DNA from: DAOVXM01 sp963746255
GTDB taxonomy: Bacteria > Chloroflexota > Anaerolineae > Anaerolineales > UBA4823
Reading direction: 5' to 3'
DNA: 64,000 nt
Assembly (NCBI GenBank): GCA_963746255.1
Contig: CAVVAJ010000005.1
Location: forward strand, 682,001-746,000
The notes below the pieces were generated by a model, which was not told the origin of the DNA, did not search any database, and saw only the letters and a program-made list of their open reading frames with translations. Shown here piece after piece: positions 26,324-35,486 of this stretch. The position numbers and the translations under genes were made by a program. Positions within the stretch are counted from its first letter, which is position 1; the number at the start of each line of letters is the position of its first letter.

Positions 26324-26669
26324 GTCAGGTAAATTTTATTGGTGGTGATCCATTATTTTCATCGTATAAAAATTTTCGGTTGGTATTCCCACAAAAAAAG
26401 ATGATCTAGCTGTTTTGCCCACCTTCTGGTCTTAGAATGACCACCGGGAGGGAAATCATCGAGCAGTCAGCGTGTTTCGTGGTCTGCAGACAGGATGCAA
26501 CATTCTTTCTGGTTCCAAATAATGTCTATTCCCTGGTTCCAGGCCAAGTAATAAGCAAAACTGATACCTGCGCTCCCTGCTTAATGAATGACTAAATCCG
26601 CTGAATTTCTGCGACGCTGAATAATTCTACAATATACTTATCAGCAATTTGCGTATAGCCGCGGGTTTA
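26324..26669. other. Intergenic, no gene seen
   Basis: The stretch between the alaX-like gene and the MFS gene start contains only short unsupported frames. It must hold the promoter of the minus-strand MFS gene, but no clear -35/-10 pair or terminator hairpin stands out. Confidence 0.5.
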
Positions 26670-27392
26670 TTAATCTGTCAGTTCGACATAAATTCTTTTA
26701 TTGATCTTACCCTTGCTTTTATAATCAACTACCCGAATATATCCAACTTCAGCTGTATTCCGAACGTGTGTACCACCGTCAGCCTGTAGATCCAAACCTT
26801 CAATTTCAACTGTGCGGACCTCCTGGATCGTTTCAGGTAAAAGATTTATCTTGGTACGAATTAAGTCAGGTATCTTGAAAGCTTCCTCACGCGGCAGAAT
26901 TTGCGTCCGAATAAGCAGGCTGTTAGCGACTTCGACATTTATCGCCTGTTCGATTTGCTCAACCAATTCTTTATGCATTGTTTCAAACTCAAAATCCATC
27001 CGACCTTTCAATGGTTCCATATCGCCCCCAGTGACTGATGCACCGTAGTCGCGAAATATGACACCACAGAGGATATGCATGGCGGTGTGGGTGCGCATTA
27101 GTTTATAACGGTGCTCCCAATCGATTTCTGCGTGGACTAGAGTGCTCTTGGCAGGCAATGGGGCAGTTCCCTCGATGAGATGAGCGATCTTGCCTTGCAT
27201 GTATTTGGCGCGCGTTACTTTGTAAGTCATTCCTTGGGATATTAGCATCCCAAAATCGGGGAGCTGTCCACCACCGCCCGGATAGAATACTGTACGGTCT
27301 AATTCTATGGCATGTAGTTCATCGTCGACGCCCACAATTGATGCATCAAACTCAGTCAAGTAGCTATCTGTTTGGTAAAGAGCTTCAGTCAT
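26670..27392 (-). CDS. AlaX-type alanyl-tRNA editing protein
   Basis: A 240-residue free-standing editing protein that hydrolyses mischarged Ser- or Gly-tRNA(Ala). It has an N-terminal barrel (TVFYPGGGGQLPDFG), the zinc-binding HTAMH motif (H102, H106) and the second zinc motif QADGGTHV (H209). This N-terminal barrel plus editing core is the medium AlaX-M layout. The ATG at 27392 is favoured over 27425 by a GAGGAAATT site directly before it and by alignment of the family N terminus. Confidence 0.9.
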   Translation of the reverse strand: MTEALYQTDSYLTEFDASIVGVDDELHAIELDRTVFYPGGGGQLPDFGMLISQGMTYKVTRAKYMQGKIAHLIEGTAPLPAKSTLVHAEIDWEHRYKLMRTHTAMHILCGVIFRDYGASVTGGDMEPLKGRMDFEFETMHKELVEQIEQAINVEVANSLLIRTQILPREEAFKIPDLIRTKINLLPETIQEVRTVEIEGLDLQADGGTHVRNTAEVGYIRVVDYKSKGKINKRIYVELTD

Positions 27393-27561
27393 AATTTCCT
27401 CACGCTGAATTTTCCTGGAAACCACTTAATATCCCCATCTATGGAATAGAATGTTCATCCCTGATGGTGTAAATCGTACAATACGGGTAAATTGTACAAT
27501 ACTAATATGAGAATCAAAGCCGATGTGAGTTAATTCTAGAAATTGTGAGAGGATATGGCTT

Positions 27562-28083
27562 TTATGTCCAGTCTTCGTCTGGGCGGGAATACTGCTGGAG
27601 GATAAATTGAGCAGTGAGGCCTACTACTACCAAGACTAAAGCCATTGCTTGATTTGAGATATTTCCAAAGGAGAAATTTTGCAGGACTAGGGTCGTCCCA
27701 CCCAGGGTGGTCAGGAGGATGATCGCAAATGTAGACGAGTAAAAGGTCAAAACGGCTGCAATTGATCCGCTAATGATGAATATCAAGGTTGGAGACCAAG
27801 ATATGTTCCAACCTAATAATCGCGGGAGGAACAATAAGACATATCCACCAGTAAGGAAAGAAATAACAATCGTAATGATGCGGGTAAAGTAATAAAACAT
27901 CATCACGCCGATGACACTGCTTGTGAACGAGACCATTAGGCGATTCATCTCACTCACAACTAGATTATATTGGGTGGCGACGAAATCCGCGAGGACAAAA
28001 GAAGTACCTCCTACATATAGCCACTTTAATTGGTTGCCGGCTATCAACAATAAGAATCCGATGACAGTGAGGATGTAGTTCAT
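27562..28083 (-). CDS. Small polytopic membrane protein, DUF4203/TMEM198-like
   Basis: A 173-residue protein with six to seven hydrophobic segments and short polar loops. The repeated glycine-rich helices (LLIAGNQLKWLYVGG, ISFLTGGYVLLFLP, LTTLGGTTLVLQ) resemble DUF4203/TMEM198-type proteins. Function unknown. AAAGGTAA precedes the ATG. It lies alone between the alaX-like gene and a long intergenic region. Confidence 0.65.
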   Translation of the reverse strand: MNYILTVIGFLLLIAGNQLKWLYVGGTSFVLADFVATQYNLVVSEMNRLMVSFTSSVIGVMMFYYFTRIITIVISFLTGGYVLLFLPRLLGWNISWSPTLIFIISGSIAAVLTFYSSTFAIILLTTLGGTTLVLQNFSFGNISNQAMALVLVVVGLTAQFILQQYSRPDEDWT

Positions 28084-28694
28084 GGGTGTTACCTTTGCTC
28101 AAATGTATTAAAACAGTGTGATTGTGTTATTAGTGTATCACTATACCTTATATACTGGAAACTTACATTTATGACAATAGCAAATCCTTTCCGGGGTACA
28201 TTCCTTATTGAAAGAATGTAAAATTACTAAGCTTTCATTATTTGATTATATGCCAAAATATTGCCGTGAAATAGTGACAAGCACAATGATTAGATTGGAT
28301 ACAAAATCGAGTAGAGCATAAATGAAGTTCATGTATTTTGCATGCATGTGCTTGATAAAAATGTACTTATGGTCTGCTTTATGGAAAATCGGTGAGGTGG
28401 TACTCTCTGAAATTGAGCGATTGAGAGTATAGCGCAGGCAGGTGGAGGTTCTAACCCAACGGAAATTTCTCAAAAACGCTGAATATTTTATAATGTCAGC
28501 AGAACCGGGAGAGAACCAGGAACAAACTATAATAGACCTGAACTAGTTATAGAATCCATTATTTGTCGTCTGTAACAGTACGCAGCAAGTTCCGGTATGT
28601 GAAGAAATCGTCCGAGCAGTGGAGAGATATTGGATAAATATTCGGTTTACTCCTCTCCAGTTGAGGAATATCATGTTACTCCCCTTGGATATAT
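28084..28694. other. Long intergenic region without a supported gene
   Basis: About 610 nt between divergent genes. A minus-strand frame of 75 codons at 28246-28473 has no ribosome binding site or recognisable content. A weak hairpin TACATTC/GAATGTA at 28197-28220 lacks a T-run. Promoters for the flanking divergent genes should be here, but none is convincing by eye. Confidence 0.5.
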
Positions 28695-29741
28695 ATGGAT
28701 CAGAAAACACTAGAACGTCCAAAATTGGCTGTATATTACCCAAACGGTCACCGAGCGCACAACCAACCTGGTCATCCAGAGCGACCAGAGCGCGTTGAAC
28801 GTCTACGAGCTGGATTGGAAAAGGCCGGGTGGTGGGATGCAGCTTTGCAAATACAATCGCTGCCCATCCCTGATGAGGTCTTATATCAGATTCACTCGGA
28901 AGACTATCTGAATTTCTTAAAAAAAGCTTGCCAATTAGGGAGGCCTCTTGATGCTGATACGTATACCACTCCCGCAAGCTGGGATTTAGCTTTCACTACA
29001 GCTGGAGGAGGGATTAATGTAGCATCGATCGTGTGTGGGGGGGGAGCGAAACGTGGTTTCGCCTTAACCCGCCCACCAGGACATCATGCAACCCGGGACA
29101 AGGGAATGGGATTTTGTTTGCTCAATAACATCAGTTTGGCAGCAGAATATTTGCTCCAGGTACACCATGCAGAGAGAGTGGCGATTATTGATCTCGATTT
29201 GCACCATGGGAACGGGACGCAAGAAATATTTTACGAGCGCGATGATGTTTTTTATATATCCACCCACCAGTATCCATACTACCCAGGAACAGGTAATCTG
29301 AAGGAGACTGGCAAGGGTGATGGTATTGGAACGACTGCCAACTTTGTCCTGCCGCCTGGAAGTGGAGACATAGCTTTTGAATCAATCACCCGAGAGCTAA
29401 TTATCCCGTTGATTGATCGCTATCAACCCGAGATCGTATTGGTAAGCTTTGGTTTTGATCCACATTGGCGGGATCCACTTGGCCATTTGCAGTTATCTGC
29501 GGGAGGATATAGGAAATTAATTGCATTGATTACAGAATGGGCAGATATGTGTTGTGAAGGACGGGTAGCCTTATTCTTAGAAGGTGGTTATGATCTCGAG
29601 TCAGCAGAAGTCTGTGGTCAAGCAGTCACTTCGGCTTTGGTGGGAGAAGATTGGGTAGATCCCATTGGATCATCACCCGACCCCGAGAGTTCTACATGGC
29701 AGCTATATTTTGATAGAGCAAAGCAAATTTGGCAGCTTTGA
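28695..29741 (+). CDS. Histone-deacetylase-family hydrolase (acetoin utilisation/acetylpolyamine type)
   Basis: A 348-residue zinc amidohydrolase. Active-site elements: RPPGHHA with H130-H131, zinc ligands D168 and H170 in IIDLDLHHGNGTQ, D255 in GFDPHWRDPLG, and LEGGYD at 295-300. Bacterial members remove acetyl groups from polyamines, lysines or small amides; the sequence is closest to class II-like bacterial HDACs. The ATG at 28695 lacks a clear ribosome binding site. The NYN-LOTUS gene begins 14 nt after its stop. Confidence 0.93.
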   Translation: MDQKTLERPKLAVYYPNGHRAHNQPGHPERPERVERLRAGLEKAGWWDAALQIQSLPIPDEVLYQIHSEDYLNFLKKACQLGRPLDADTYTTPASWDLAFTTAGGGINVASIVCGGGAKRGFALTRPPGHHATRDKGMGFCLLNNISLAAEYLLQVHHAERVAIIDLDLHHGNGTQEIFYERDDVFYISTHQYPYYPGTGNLKETGKGDGIGTTANFVLPPGSGDIAFESITRELIIPLIDRYQPEIVLVSFGFDPHWRDPLGHLQLSAGGYRKLIALITEWADMCCEGRVALFLEGGYDLESAEVCGQAVTSALVGEDWVDPIGSSPDPESSTWQLYFDRAKQIWQL

Positions 29742-29755
29742 GTAGCGGAGGTTGG

Positions 29756-31717
29756 ATGGAGAACCAACAAGCGATTTTCATTGATTTTGAAAATATTGCA
29801 TTGTGGGCTGAACGGGAATTCTTTGATTTCGAACTGACACCATTGATTGAATATGTGCAGACGCGTGGACCAGCGGTTGTCAAGCGAGCTTATGGAGATT
29901 GGGGGCGATTTTTAAAATATCGGGATGAGTTGATGAATTTGTCGATTGACCTGGTTCAAATTTATTCCACAAGAGCTGGAAAAAATCGGGCTGATATCCG
30001 CATGGCAATCGATGCCATGGAAATCGCTATTATCAGACCTCAAGTTAAGAATTTTATCCTCGTCTCAGGAGATAGTGATTTCAGCCCTTTGGCAGCAAAA
30101 CTGCGTGAGTATGGACGCTATACGCTTGGACTGGGTCCGCGGAGTATTACGCATGACCTCCTCGTCCGTTCATGTGATGAGTTTGTTTACCTGGAGACTC
30201 TTCTAGGTGATTCAAGTGAAACAGAAATTCAATCTGGACGCGAGCTTGAAACAGCACGCGTTACGTTGATAAAAGCGGTTAATGCGTACGGACAGCGTGG
30301 AGAACTACCCGTTTTGGCCGCGAAATTAAAGCAAACGATGTTGTTGATGGATCCAGCTTTTAATGAGGTGAATTTCGGTTATTCGCAGTTCAAATCATGG
30401 TTGGAAGATAATCAAGACGTGGTTAATCTGTACATCCGAGACCTGCAGTTATACGTTGCACCTCCAGATTTCGATCGGCATGGTGATCTCGATCTGCAAC
30501 CGGTTGAGACGAAGCATGAAGATAATGCCCAACCCTCCCGGCCCCCACATCTGTATATTCAATACCAGCATATATTCAATCGTCTCAAGATGACCAGTTC
30601 GAATCTGAACACACGTCGTGATGTTCTGCGAGATATATACCGTGAATTGATGGGTGCGGATAAAGTTATTAACACGGAAGACTTGTTGGATGAATTAAGA
30701 GAACGCTACAATACGCAGGATATCCTTCGGAGCAAGCCAGTATTACAAGATATTCTACAATCGGCAGTGCATCAAGCAGCGGTTGAACCTGGGGAGATAA
30801 CGTCCTTCGGTAAGAGCACGATCAAGCTCGACTCCGGAATACATAGTGAAGCAGAGTTTATCCGGCGGGCAGAATCAGATTATGTCTTTACGCTGGTCAG
30901 CGCTGGGCTTGAAATTGATCAACAAGAGCTGGCTTATTTGCTCTTGGAAGACCGAGAACAGACGGACTATATCCAATCTTTATGCGGCGACCTACTCTCA
31001 CGCGGAGTAATCGTTCAACTGGAGAGTGGTTATCGTGTTGCTGGAAGCGACAAGATCCCATTTTGGGATCAACCAGAATTACGATTCGTTCTGGATGATA
31101 TTGAGAGTTATAAGTTGCCGAATGGTATCGAACGTGGAGTAAAAGCGGCTCAATCCTTGGCGAAAACTGCATTGGTGCAACGTTCGCAGGATTTTATTGC
31201 ATCCGCAAGCAATTATCGATTAGCGTGCAAGCTGATGCTTGATGCCTTTGGACGAGAGGAAGTTGGTGCAACGTTGCAGGAGCTGCGCTGGTTTTTGGCT
31301 TCGTATGCCTCTGCACAGGCAGGCAAATTGTCCCAAGTGGATCGCGATTACGCCGCGGCTCGTCCATATTATCTGGCATTTTTTGCCCTGGTAAATGAAG
31401 GTGATCCTTTGTGGAGCCGTATGCGGGGATTGATCAATCCTATGCTTTCTTATTATTGGGCGAACATGGGGCGTGAGCTGGAGATAAATACAAATCCCTG
31501 GAACATCGGTGTTGCGACACCAGCCCAAATTGCCGTTTCAGTGGCTGCTTATCCGAATGAGAATTTACATCAGCAGTGGTATGTACAAACGAAGGCATTA
31601 GCTCAGGTTAATTCTGGACTGCTCCAGCGAATAATTGACCAGATTCTGCTCAACAGCTCTGATTCACCGGAAAACATCCAGGTTGCCGAAGAGATGCAAG
31701 CGATGCTTCCCAAGTAA
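29756..31717 (+). CDS. NYN (PIN-like) nuclease-fold protein with OST-HTH/LOTUS domain
   Basis: A 653-residue protein. Residues 5-145 form a NYN domain with acidic residues D10 (FIDFEN), D80 and D106/D108 (VSGDSDF), the set that coordinates metal in PIN-like RNases. Residues about 164-236 form an OST-HTH/LOTUS domain (LIKAVNAYGQRGELPVLAAKLK), an RNA-binding winged helix. The remaining 400 residues are helical and unassigned. NYN-LOTUS proteins are predicted RNA-processing or RNA-silencing factors in bacteria. ATG 29756 follows GCGGAGG closely; an upstream start at 29729 would overlap the previous gene. Confidence 0.88.
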   Translation: MENQQAIFIDFENIALWAEREFFDFELTPLIEYVQTRGPAVVKRAYGDWGRFLKYRDELMNLSIDLVQIYSTRAGKNRADIRMAIDAMEIAIIRPQVKNFILVSGDSDFSPLAAKLREYGRYTLGLGPRSITHDLLVRSCDEFVYLETLLGDSSETEIQSGRELETARVTLIKAVNAYGQRGELPVLAAKLKQTMLLMDPAFNEVNFGYSQFKSWLEDNQDVVNLYIRDLQLYVAPPDFDRHGDLDLQPVETKHEDNAQPSRPPHLYIQYQHIFNRLKMTSSNLNTRRDVLRDIYRELMGADKVINTEDLLDELRERYNTQDILRSKPVLQDILQSAVHQAAVEPGEITSFGKSTIKLDSGIHSEAEFIRRAESDYVFTLVSAGLEIDQQELAYLLLEDREQTDYIQSLCGDLLSRGVIVQLESGYRVAGSDKIPFWDQPELRFVLDDIESYKLPNGIERGVKAAQSLAKTALVQRSQDFIASASNYRLACKLMLDAFGREEVGATLQELRWFLASYASAQAGKLSQVDRDYAAARPYYLAFFALVNEGDPLWSRMRGLINPMLSYYWANMGRELEINTNPWNIGVATPAQIAVSVAAYPNENLHQQWYVQTKALAQVNSGLLQRIIDQILLNSSDSPENIQVAEEMQAMLPK

Positions 31718-31741
31718 ATATTCTGTTAGAGGAGGAATTAA

Positions 31742-32158
31742 ATGGCAGCTGTCACCGTACGTGTTGTGGAGGATAAATTGCTGGTAGGGACCGATTCCAA
31801 TGGACACTCTATAGTGATCGGAAAAGCGCCCGATGATGGATCCCGATTCATCGGTATCAAACCTTCAGATTTGCTGCTGCTAGCCGCTGCATCATGCTCT
31901 GTCTATGATATCGTGGATATACTCAGCAAACAGCGTGAACCATTAGCTGGTCTGACCGTGGATTGCGCCGGAGATCAAGAATCAACTCCGCCATATACAT
32001 TTATAAAGATCCATCTTCATTATCAAGTGCGGGGACGAGTAAACCCGAAAAAATTGGAGCGAGCAATCGAACTATCTGAGCAAAAATACTGTTCTGTTAT
32101 CGCTTCATTGAAACCAGGTGTTCCAATCTCCAGTGATTATCAGATTCTGGATGAGTAG
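31742..32158 (+). CDS. OsmC/Ohr-family protein
   Basis: A 138-residue protein with the OsmC fold: LLLLAAASCSVYDIVDIL includes the first redox-type cysteine and EQKYCSVIASL the second. Family members reduce organic hydroperoxides with a cysteine pair, but this YhfA-like subgroup has no assigned substrate. A GAGGAGG site precedes the ATG by a normal distance. It lies 24 nt after the NYN-LOTUS gene and is followed closely by a thioesterase. Confidence 0.9.
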   Translation: MAAVTVRVVEDKLLVGTDSNGHSIVIGKAPDDGSRFIGIKPSDLLLLAAASCSVYDIVDILSKQREPLAGLTVDCAGDQESTPPYTFIKIHLHYQVRGRVNPKKLERAIELSEQKYCSVIASLKPGVPISSDYQILDE

Positions 32159-32171
32159 TAGGGCTGCCAAT

Positions 32172-33059
32172 ATGTCAGCAGTGGTTTTTGAGCGGACGTT
32201 TCGTATCAGATATTCAGAATGCGATCCGTATGGACATCTCAAGGGTGCACAATATATCCGTCTAATGTTGGAGACAGCATTTGATGCATCTGCAAGTGTT
32301 GGATATAGTTTTGAGAAATATCAGCAGATTGGTTGTCATTGGATCATCCGCCTGACTGATATTGAATATTTGCAACCCCTTTATTACGATGACATAGTTA
32401 GCGTGAGAACATGGGTAGAAGATTTTCAACGTGTTCGTTCGCTGCGACGCTATGAATTTAGTAGACCTGGTGCGGATGAGCTTGTTGCTCAAGCAGTAAC
32501 CGATTGGGTTTTTCTGGATAGTAAATCAGGCTATCCAAAATCGATACCACCAGAAATCATCGCGGCATATCTCCCCGAACGGGGAGATCGGTTGCCAAGA
32601 TCTCGCCGGCGTTTCCCAAATCCGCCACCACCGCCCGAGGGAGTGTATAGAATGGTGCGGCAAGTTGAATGGCGTGATTTGGACATTGGGCAACATGTTA
32701 ATAATGCGGTATATTTAGCCTTCCTTGAAGAATGCGCTATCCGACATTTTGATTCTAGGGGATGGTCGCTCGCTAAGATGAACGAAGAAGGTTTGCGTAT
32801 CTTTGCCCAGGGGCATATAATTGAATACCTGCAGCCCGCAAAAATTGGGGATAAGTTACTTGTATCAACGTGGTTGTCCAATATCAGAAAGGAAAATGCA
32901 ACCAGACATTACGAGATTCATCGCCAGCCTGATCAGAAGTTAATTGCTCGCTCCCGTTCAAATTATATCTGGATTGACATCTCCTCAAATACACCGGTCC
33001 GGATCCCTGAACAATTCTTGCAGGATTTTTCGGATAATATTGTGCTTCAACAACGATAA
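32172..33059 (+). CDS. Acyl-CoA/acyl-ACP thioesterase, tandem hotdog domains
   Basis: About 295 residues forming two hotdog folds. The first begins FRIRYSECDPYGHLKGAQYIR, and the second VEWRDLDIGQHVNNAVYLAFLEE; both keep the D-x-x-G-H-(V/L) active-site pattern of 4HBT thioesterases. A proline-rich linker (NPPPPPEG) joins them. Such tandem proteins resemble acyl-ACP thioesterases. ATG 32172 is used; ATG 32151 would overlap the osmC-like gene end by 8 nt and is equally possible. Confidence 0.87.
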   Translation: MSAVVFERTFRIRYSECDPYGHLKGAQYIRLMLETAFDASASVGYSFEKYQQIGCHWIIRLTDIEYLQPLYYDDIVSVRTWVEDFQRVRSLRRYEFSRPGADELVAQAVTDWVFLDSKSGYPKSIPPEIIAAYLPERGDRLPRSRRRFPNPPPPPEGVYRMVRQVEWRDLDIGQHVNNAVYLAFLEECAIRHFDSRGWSLAKMNEEGLRIFAQGHIIEYLQPAKIGDKLLVSTWLSNIRKENATRHYEIHRQPDQKLIARSRSNYIWIDISSNTPVRIPEQFLQDFSDNIVLQQR

Positions 33060-33097
33060 ATTGAGGTTAGGGGGAAAGTACGGGAGTAGGAGCGTCA

Positions 33098-33700
33098 ATG
33101 CCGGTCAAATTTTTTAACAACGAAGGATCTACAAAACGTTTTGAGAAGGCTTTGAGCCTCGCAACACAACTGCATGCCGAGCAGACTCGAAAAAATTCAA
33201 CCGTCCCTTATCTTGCCCATTTGTTGAGCGTTACTTCGTTAGTCATGGAAGATGGTGGAGATGAAAACGAAGCGATTGCAGCTCTCCTCCATGATGCTGT
33301 CGAAGATCAAGGTGGATTACTCATCTTAGAAGAAATCCGGGCTATCTTCGGAGAGAATGTGGCGAATATTGTTTTGGGGTGTACAGATGCAGTCAGTAAG
33401 CCGAAGCCTCCCTGGCGTGCCCGTAAAGAGGAATATCTCCGACATTTGAGAGAAGCACCGGAAGCCGTTTTAAGAGTATCCCTAGCAGATAAACTTCATA
33501 ATGCCCGCAGCATTCTATCGGACCTGCGGTATGGCGGTGATGATATCTGGCAATGTTTCAATGGCGGAAAAGAAGGTACGCTCTGGTATTACCACAGCCT
33601 AGCAGAAATCTTTCAGGTACGATCTGATTCGCCAATGTCTCACGAGTTGATGCTGATCATTGATGAATTAGATAAGATAGCGATCGAAAAGTCGCGATAA
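33098..33700 (+). CDS. Stand-alone HD hydrolase of the RelA/SpoT (MESH1-like) type
   Basis: A 200-residue HD-domain protein. The residues that form the metal and guanosine site of SpoT-type hydrolases are in order: H41, H65-D66, E69-D70, D131 and N135 (ALLHDAVED, SLADKLHNARSIL). No synthetase, TGS or ACT domain is present, so it would be a small alarmone hydrolase degrading (p)ppGpp or a related nucleotide. It is followed by a small methyltransferase gene behind AAGGAGG. Confidence 0.88.
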   Translation: MPVKFFNNEGSTKRFEKALSLATQLHAEQTRKNSTVPYLAHLLSVTSLVMEDGGDENEAIAALLHDAVEDQGGLLILEEIRAIFGENVANIVLGCTDAVSKPKPPWRARKEEYLRHLREAPEAVLRVSLADKLHNARSILSDLRYGGDDIWQCFNGGKEGTLWYYHSLAEIFQVRSDSPMSHELMLIIDELDKIAIEKSR

Positions 33701-33725
33701 GAATCATGATCCTAAGGAGGTTTAT

Positions 33726-34304
33726 ATGGATAACCCAACTGATTTGAAGATTCCCGTTTTGGTTACACGAGCGCTTAACCTCGCTGAACAAATGGAATAT
33801 ACTGGTGATTGTTCGTATGAAGTTGGTCGTCTTCTGCAGGTCCTCGTTGGACAAATTCAGAGTGGTGTGGTAGGAGAATTGTGCGCTGGCTGTGGTGTGG
33901 GCAGTAGTTGGATAGCCTCGGCATTAAAACCGACAACCTCATTCGTGACGATCGAGGAGAATGCATCCCACGCTGCGGCGGTAAAACGTTTAGTAGAGCC
34001 ACACTTGAACATACGCGTCATCCTTGGGCAGTGGAAAACGCTGTTGAAGGAATGGAAATTTAGCCTGCTTTTTGCCAGTACCTATAGTGAGCGTATTGCG
34101 GCTCAAACTTATTTGCTCAACGCTTTAGTTCAAGGGGGTTTGATCATATTGGATGGATTTCCGCCACGAGGAAAACTTTCGCTTGGGGATTCGCCTGCCA
34201 CTGCTCAACTGCGCGACTACTGGTTCAGCGAACCCCGCGTATACACAGTGGAAGTGCAAGTTTCACCACTGGAAAGCGTTATTTTAGCAACCCGTCGGGG
34301 ATGA
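33726..34304 (+). CDS. Small SAM-dependent O-methyltransferase-like protein
   Basis: A 192-residue Rossmann methyltransferase. The SAM-binding motif is GELCAGCGVGSSWIASAL, followed by the acidic strand end FVTIEEN. Layout resembles class I O-methyltransferases such as the catechol type, but the family metal-binding residues cannot be identified with confidence. A strong AAGGAGG site precedes ATG 33726. The substrate is unknown. Confidence 0.78.
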   Translation: MDNPTDLKIPVLVTRALNLAEQMEYTGDCSYEVGRLLQVLVGQIQSGVVGELCAGCGVGSSWIASALKPTTSFVTIEENASHAAAVKRLVEPHLNIRVILGQWKTLLKEWKFSLLFASTYSERIAAQTYLLNALVQGGLIILDGFPPRGKLSLGDSPATAQLRDYWFSEPRVYTVEVQVSPLESVILATRRG

Positions 34305-34375
34305 TAAAGGGCGGCAATACTCTCTCGATTACTTTTGAGTGGATAGTAATCAATCACCGATAAAAGGAATGCTAC

Positions 34376-35284
34376 ATGGCGCACTTTTTAGTTTCGGGTT
34401 TGATCAATCTTGAGACCACATTACAGATTGATCAATTCCCAGTTGAGTATATTCCTGTTCGTTATCCATTTTATGGTGTTTCCAGTTCGGTTTCGGGTGT
34501 AGGGTTGAATGTTGCTCAAGCACTCGCTGTGTTGGGAAATGATGTTGAACTGATTTCAATAATAGGTCAGGATATTGTTGGTAGGATTGCTCGCGAAGCA
34601 GATCACCATCCGCATTTAGATATTTCAGGAATACTATCTTTAATCGCTGAAACCCCACAATCAGTAATTCTGTATGACCGTGACGGAAAAAGACAGATCA
34701 ATGTGGATTTGAAGGATATCCAAGAGCATAGTTATCCTATCGATTGTTTCCTGGCAAAGTTAGATCGCTGCGATGCGGTTATCTTGTGCAATATAAACTT
34801 TTCACGCCCATTTTTGCGATATGCCACAGAAAGAGGCAAGCTTATTGCGACAGATGTGCACGCAGTATCCTCCCTTGATAGCCCTTATGATCGAGACTTC
34901 ATGGCCGCTGCCGACATCCTCTTTATGAGCGACGAACAGCTACCATGTCCTGCGGAAGAGTGGCTTGACAAAATCATGGCAACTTACAAAGCGCAAGTTG
35001 TCGTGATTGGAATGGGTTCGAAGGGTGCGTTATTGGCAGACCGAGATGCTAATAATATTCATCATTTCCAGGCAGTGAACTCTCGTCCAGTCATAAACAC
35101 AATCGGTGCAGGGGATGCCCTATTTGCGAGTTTTATGCACGCGTATATGAAATCACATAATGTGCGTGAATCTCTCAAGAGAGCGATGATTTTTGCATCT
35201 TACAAGATTGGGACAAATGGTGCTGCTGCCGGATTCCTGAGTGATGAACAGCTGCAGGATTTGCTTAATCAATCGTACAAATAA
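34376..35284 (+). CDS. PfkB-family carbohydrate/nucleoside kinase
   Basis: A 302-residue ribokinase-fold enzyme. The N-terminal substrate motif is GVGLNVAQALAVLGNDVELIS, and the C-terminal PfkB signature NTIGAGDALFASFMHAY holds the catalytic aspartate (GAGD). The substrate, ribose, adenosine, fructose or other, cannot be told. AAAGGA precedes the ATG. Confidence 0.9.
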   Translation: MAHFLVSGLINLETTLQIDQFPVEYIPVRYPFYGVSSSVSGVGLNVAQALAVLGNDVELISIIGQDIVGRIAREADHHPHLDISGILSLIAETPQSVILYDRDGKRQINVDLKDIQEHSYPIDCFLAKLDRCDAVILCNINFSRPFLRYATERGKLIATDVHAVSSLDSPYDRDFMAAADILFMSDEQLPCPAEEWLDKIMATYKAQVVVIGMGSKGALLADRDANNIHHFQAVNSRPVINTIGAGDALFASFMHAYMKSHNVRESLKRAMIFASYKIGTNGAAAGFLSDEQLQDLLNQSYK

Positions 35285-35486
35285 TTATTCTACGGGGGCT
35301 AGCAAACTCTTACTAATCTCACAACATACTCGTCATCAAATCATGTCGAGAAACTAATAAGGTAAAGAGAGTTCCCCGAAAGCTCTTGGGGAAATGATTC
35401 GCCACAGCGCCATTATTACCAAAGCAATTTGACAACCGGCATTATATTCGATAGGATGAGATAGAGATGATGTTAGGAGACGGCAC

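Noticed and set aside
28197..28220. Hairpin TACATTC/GAATGTA as a terminator
   Set aside because: Only 7 bp with no T-run and placed upstream, not downstream, of the adjacent gene.
28246..28473. 75-codon minus-strand frame in the long gap before the HDAC gene
   Set aside because: No ribosome binding site, no recognisable motif, no neighbour context.
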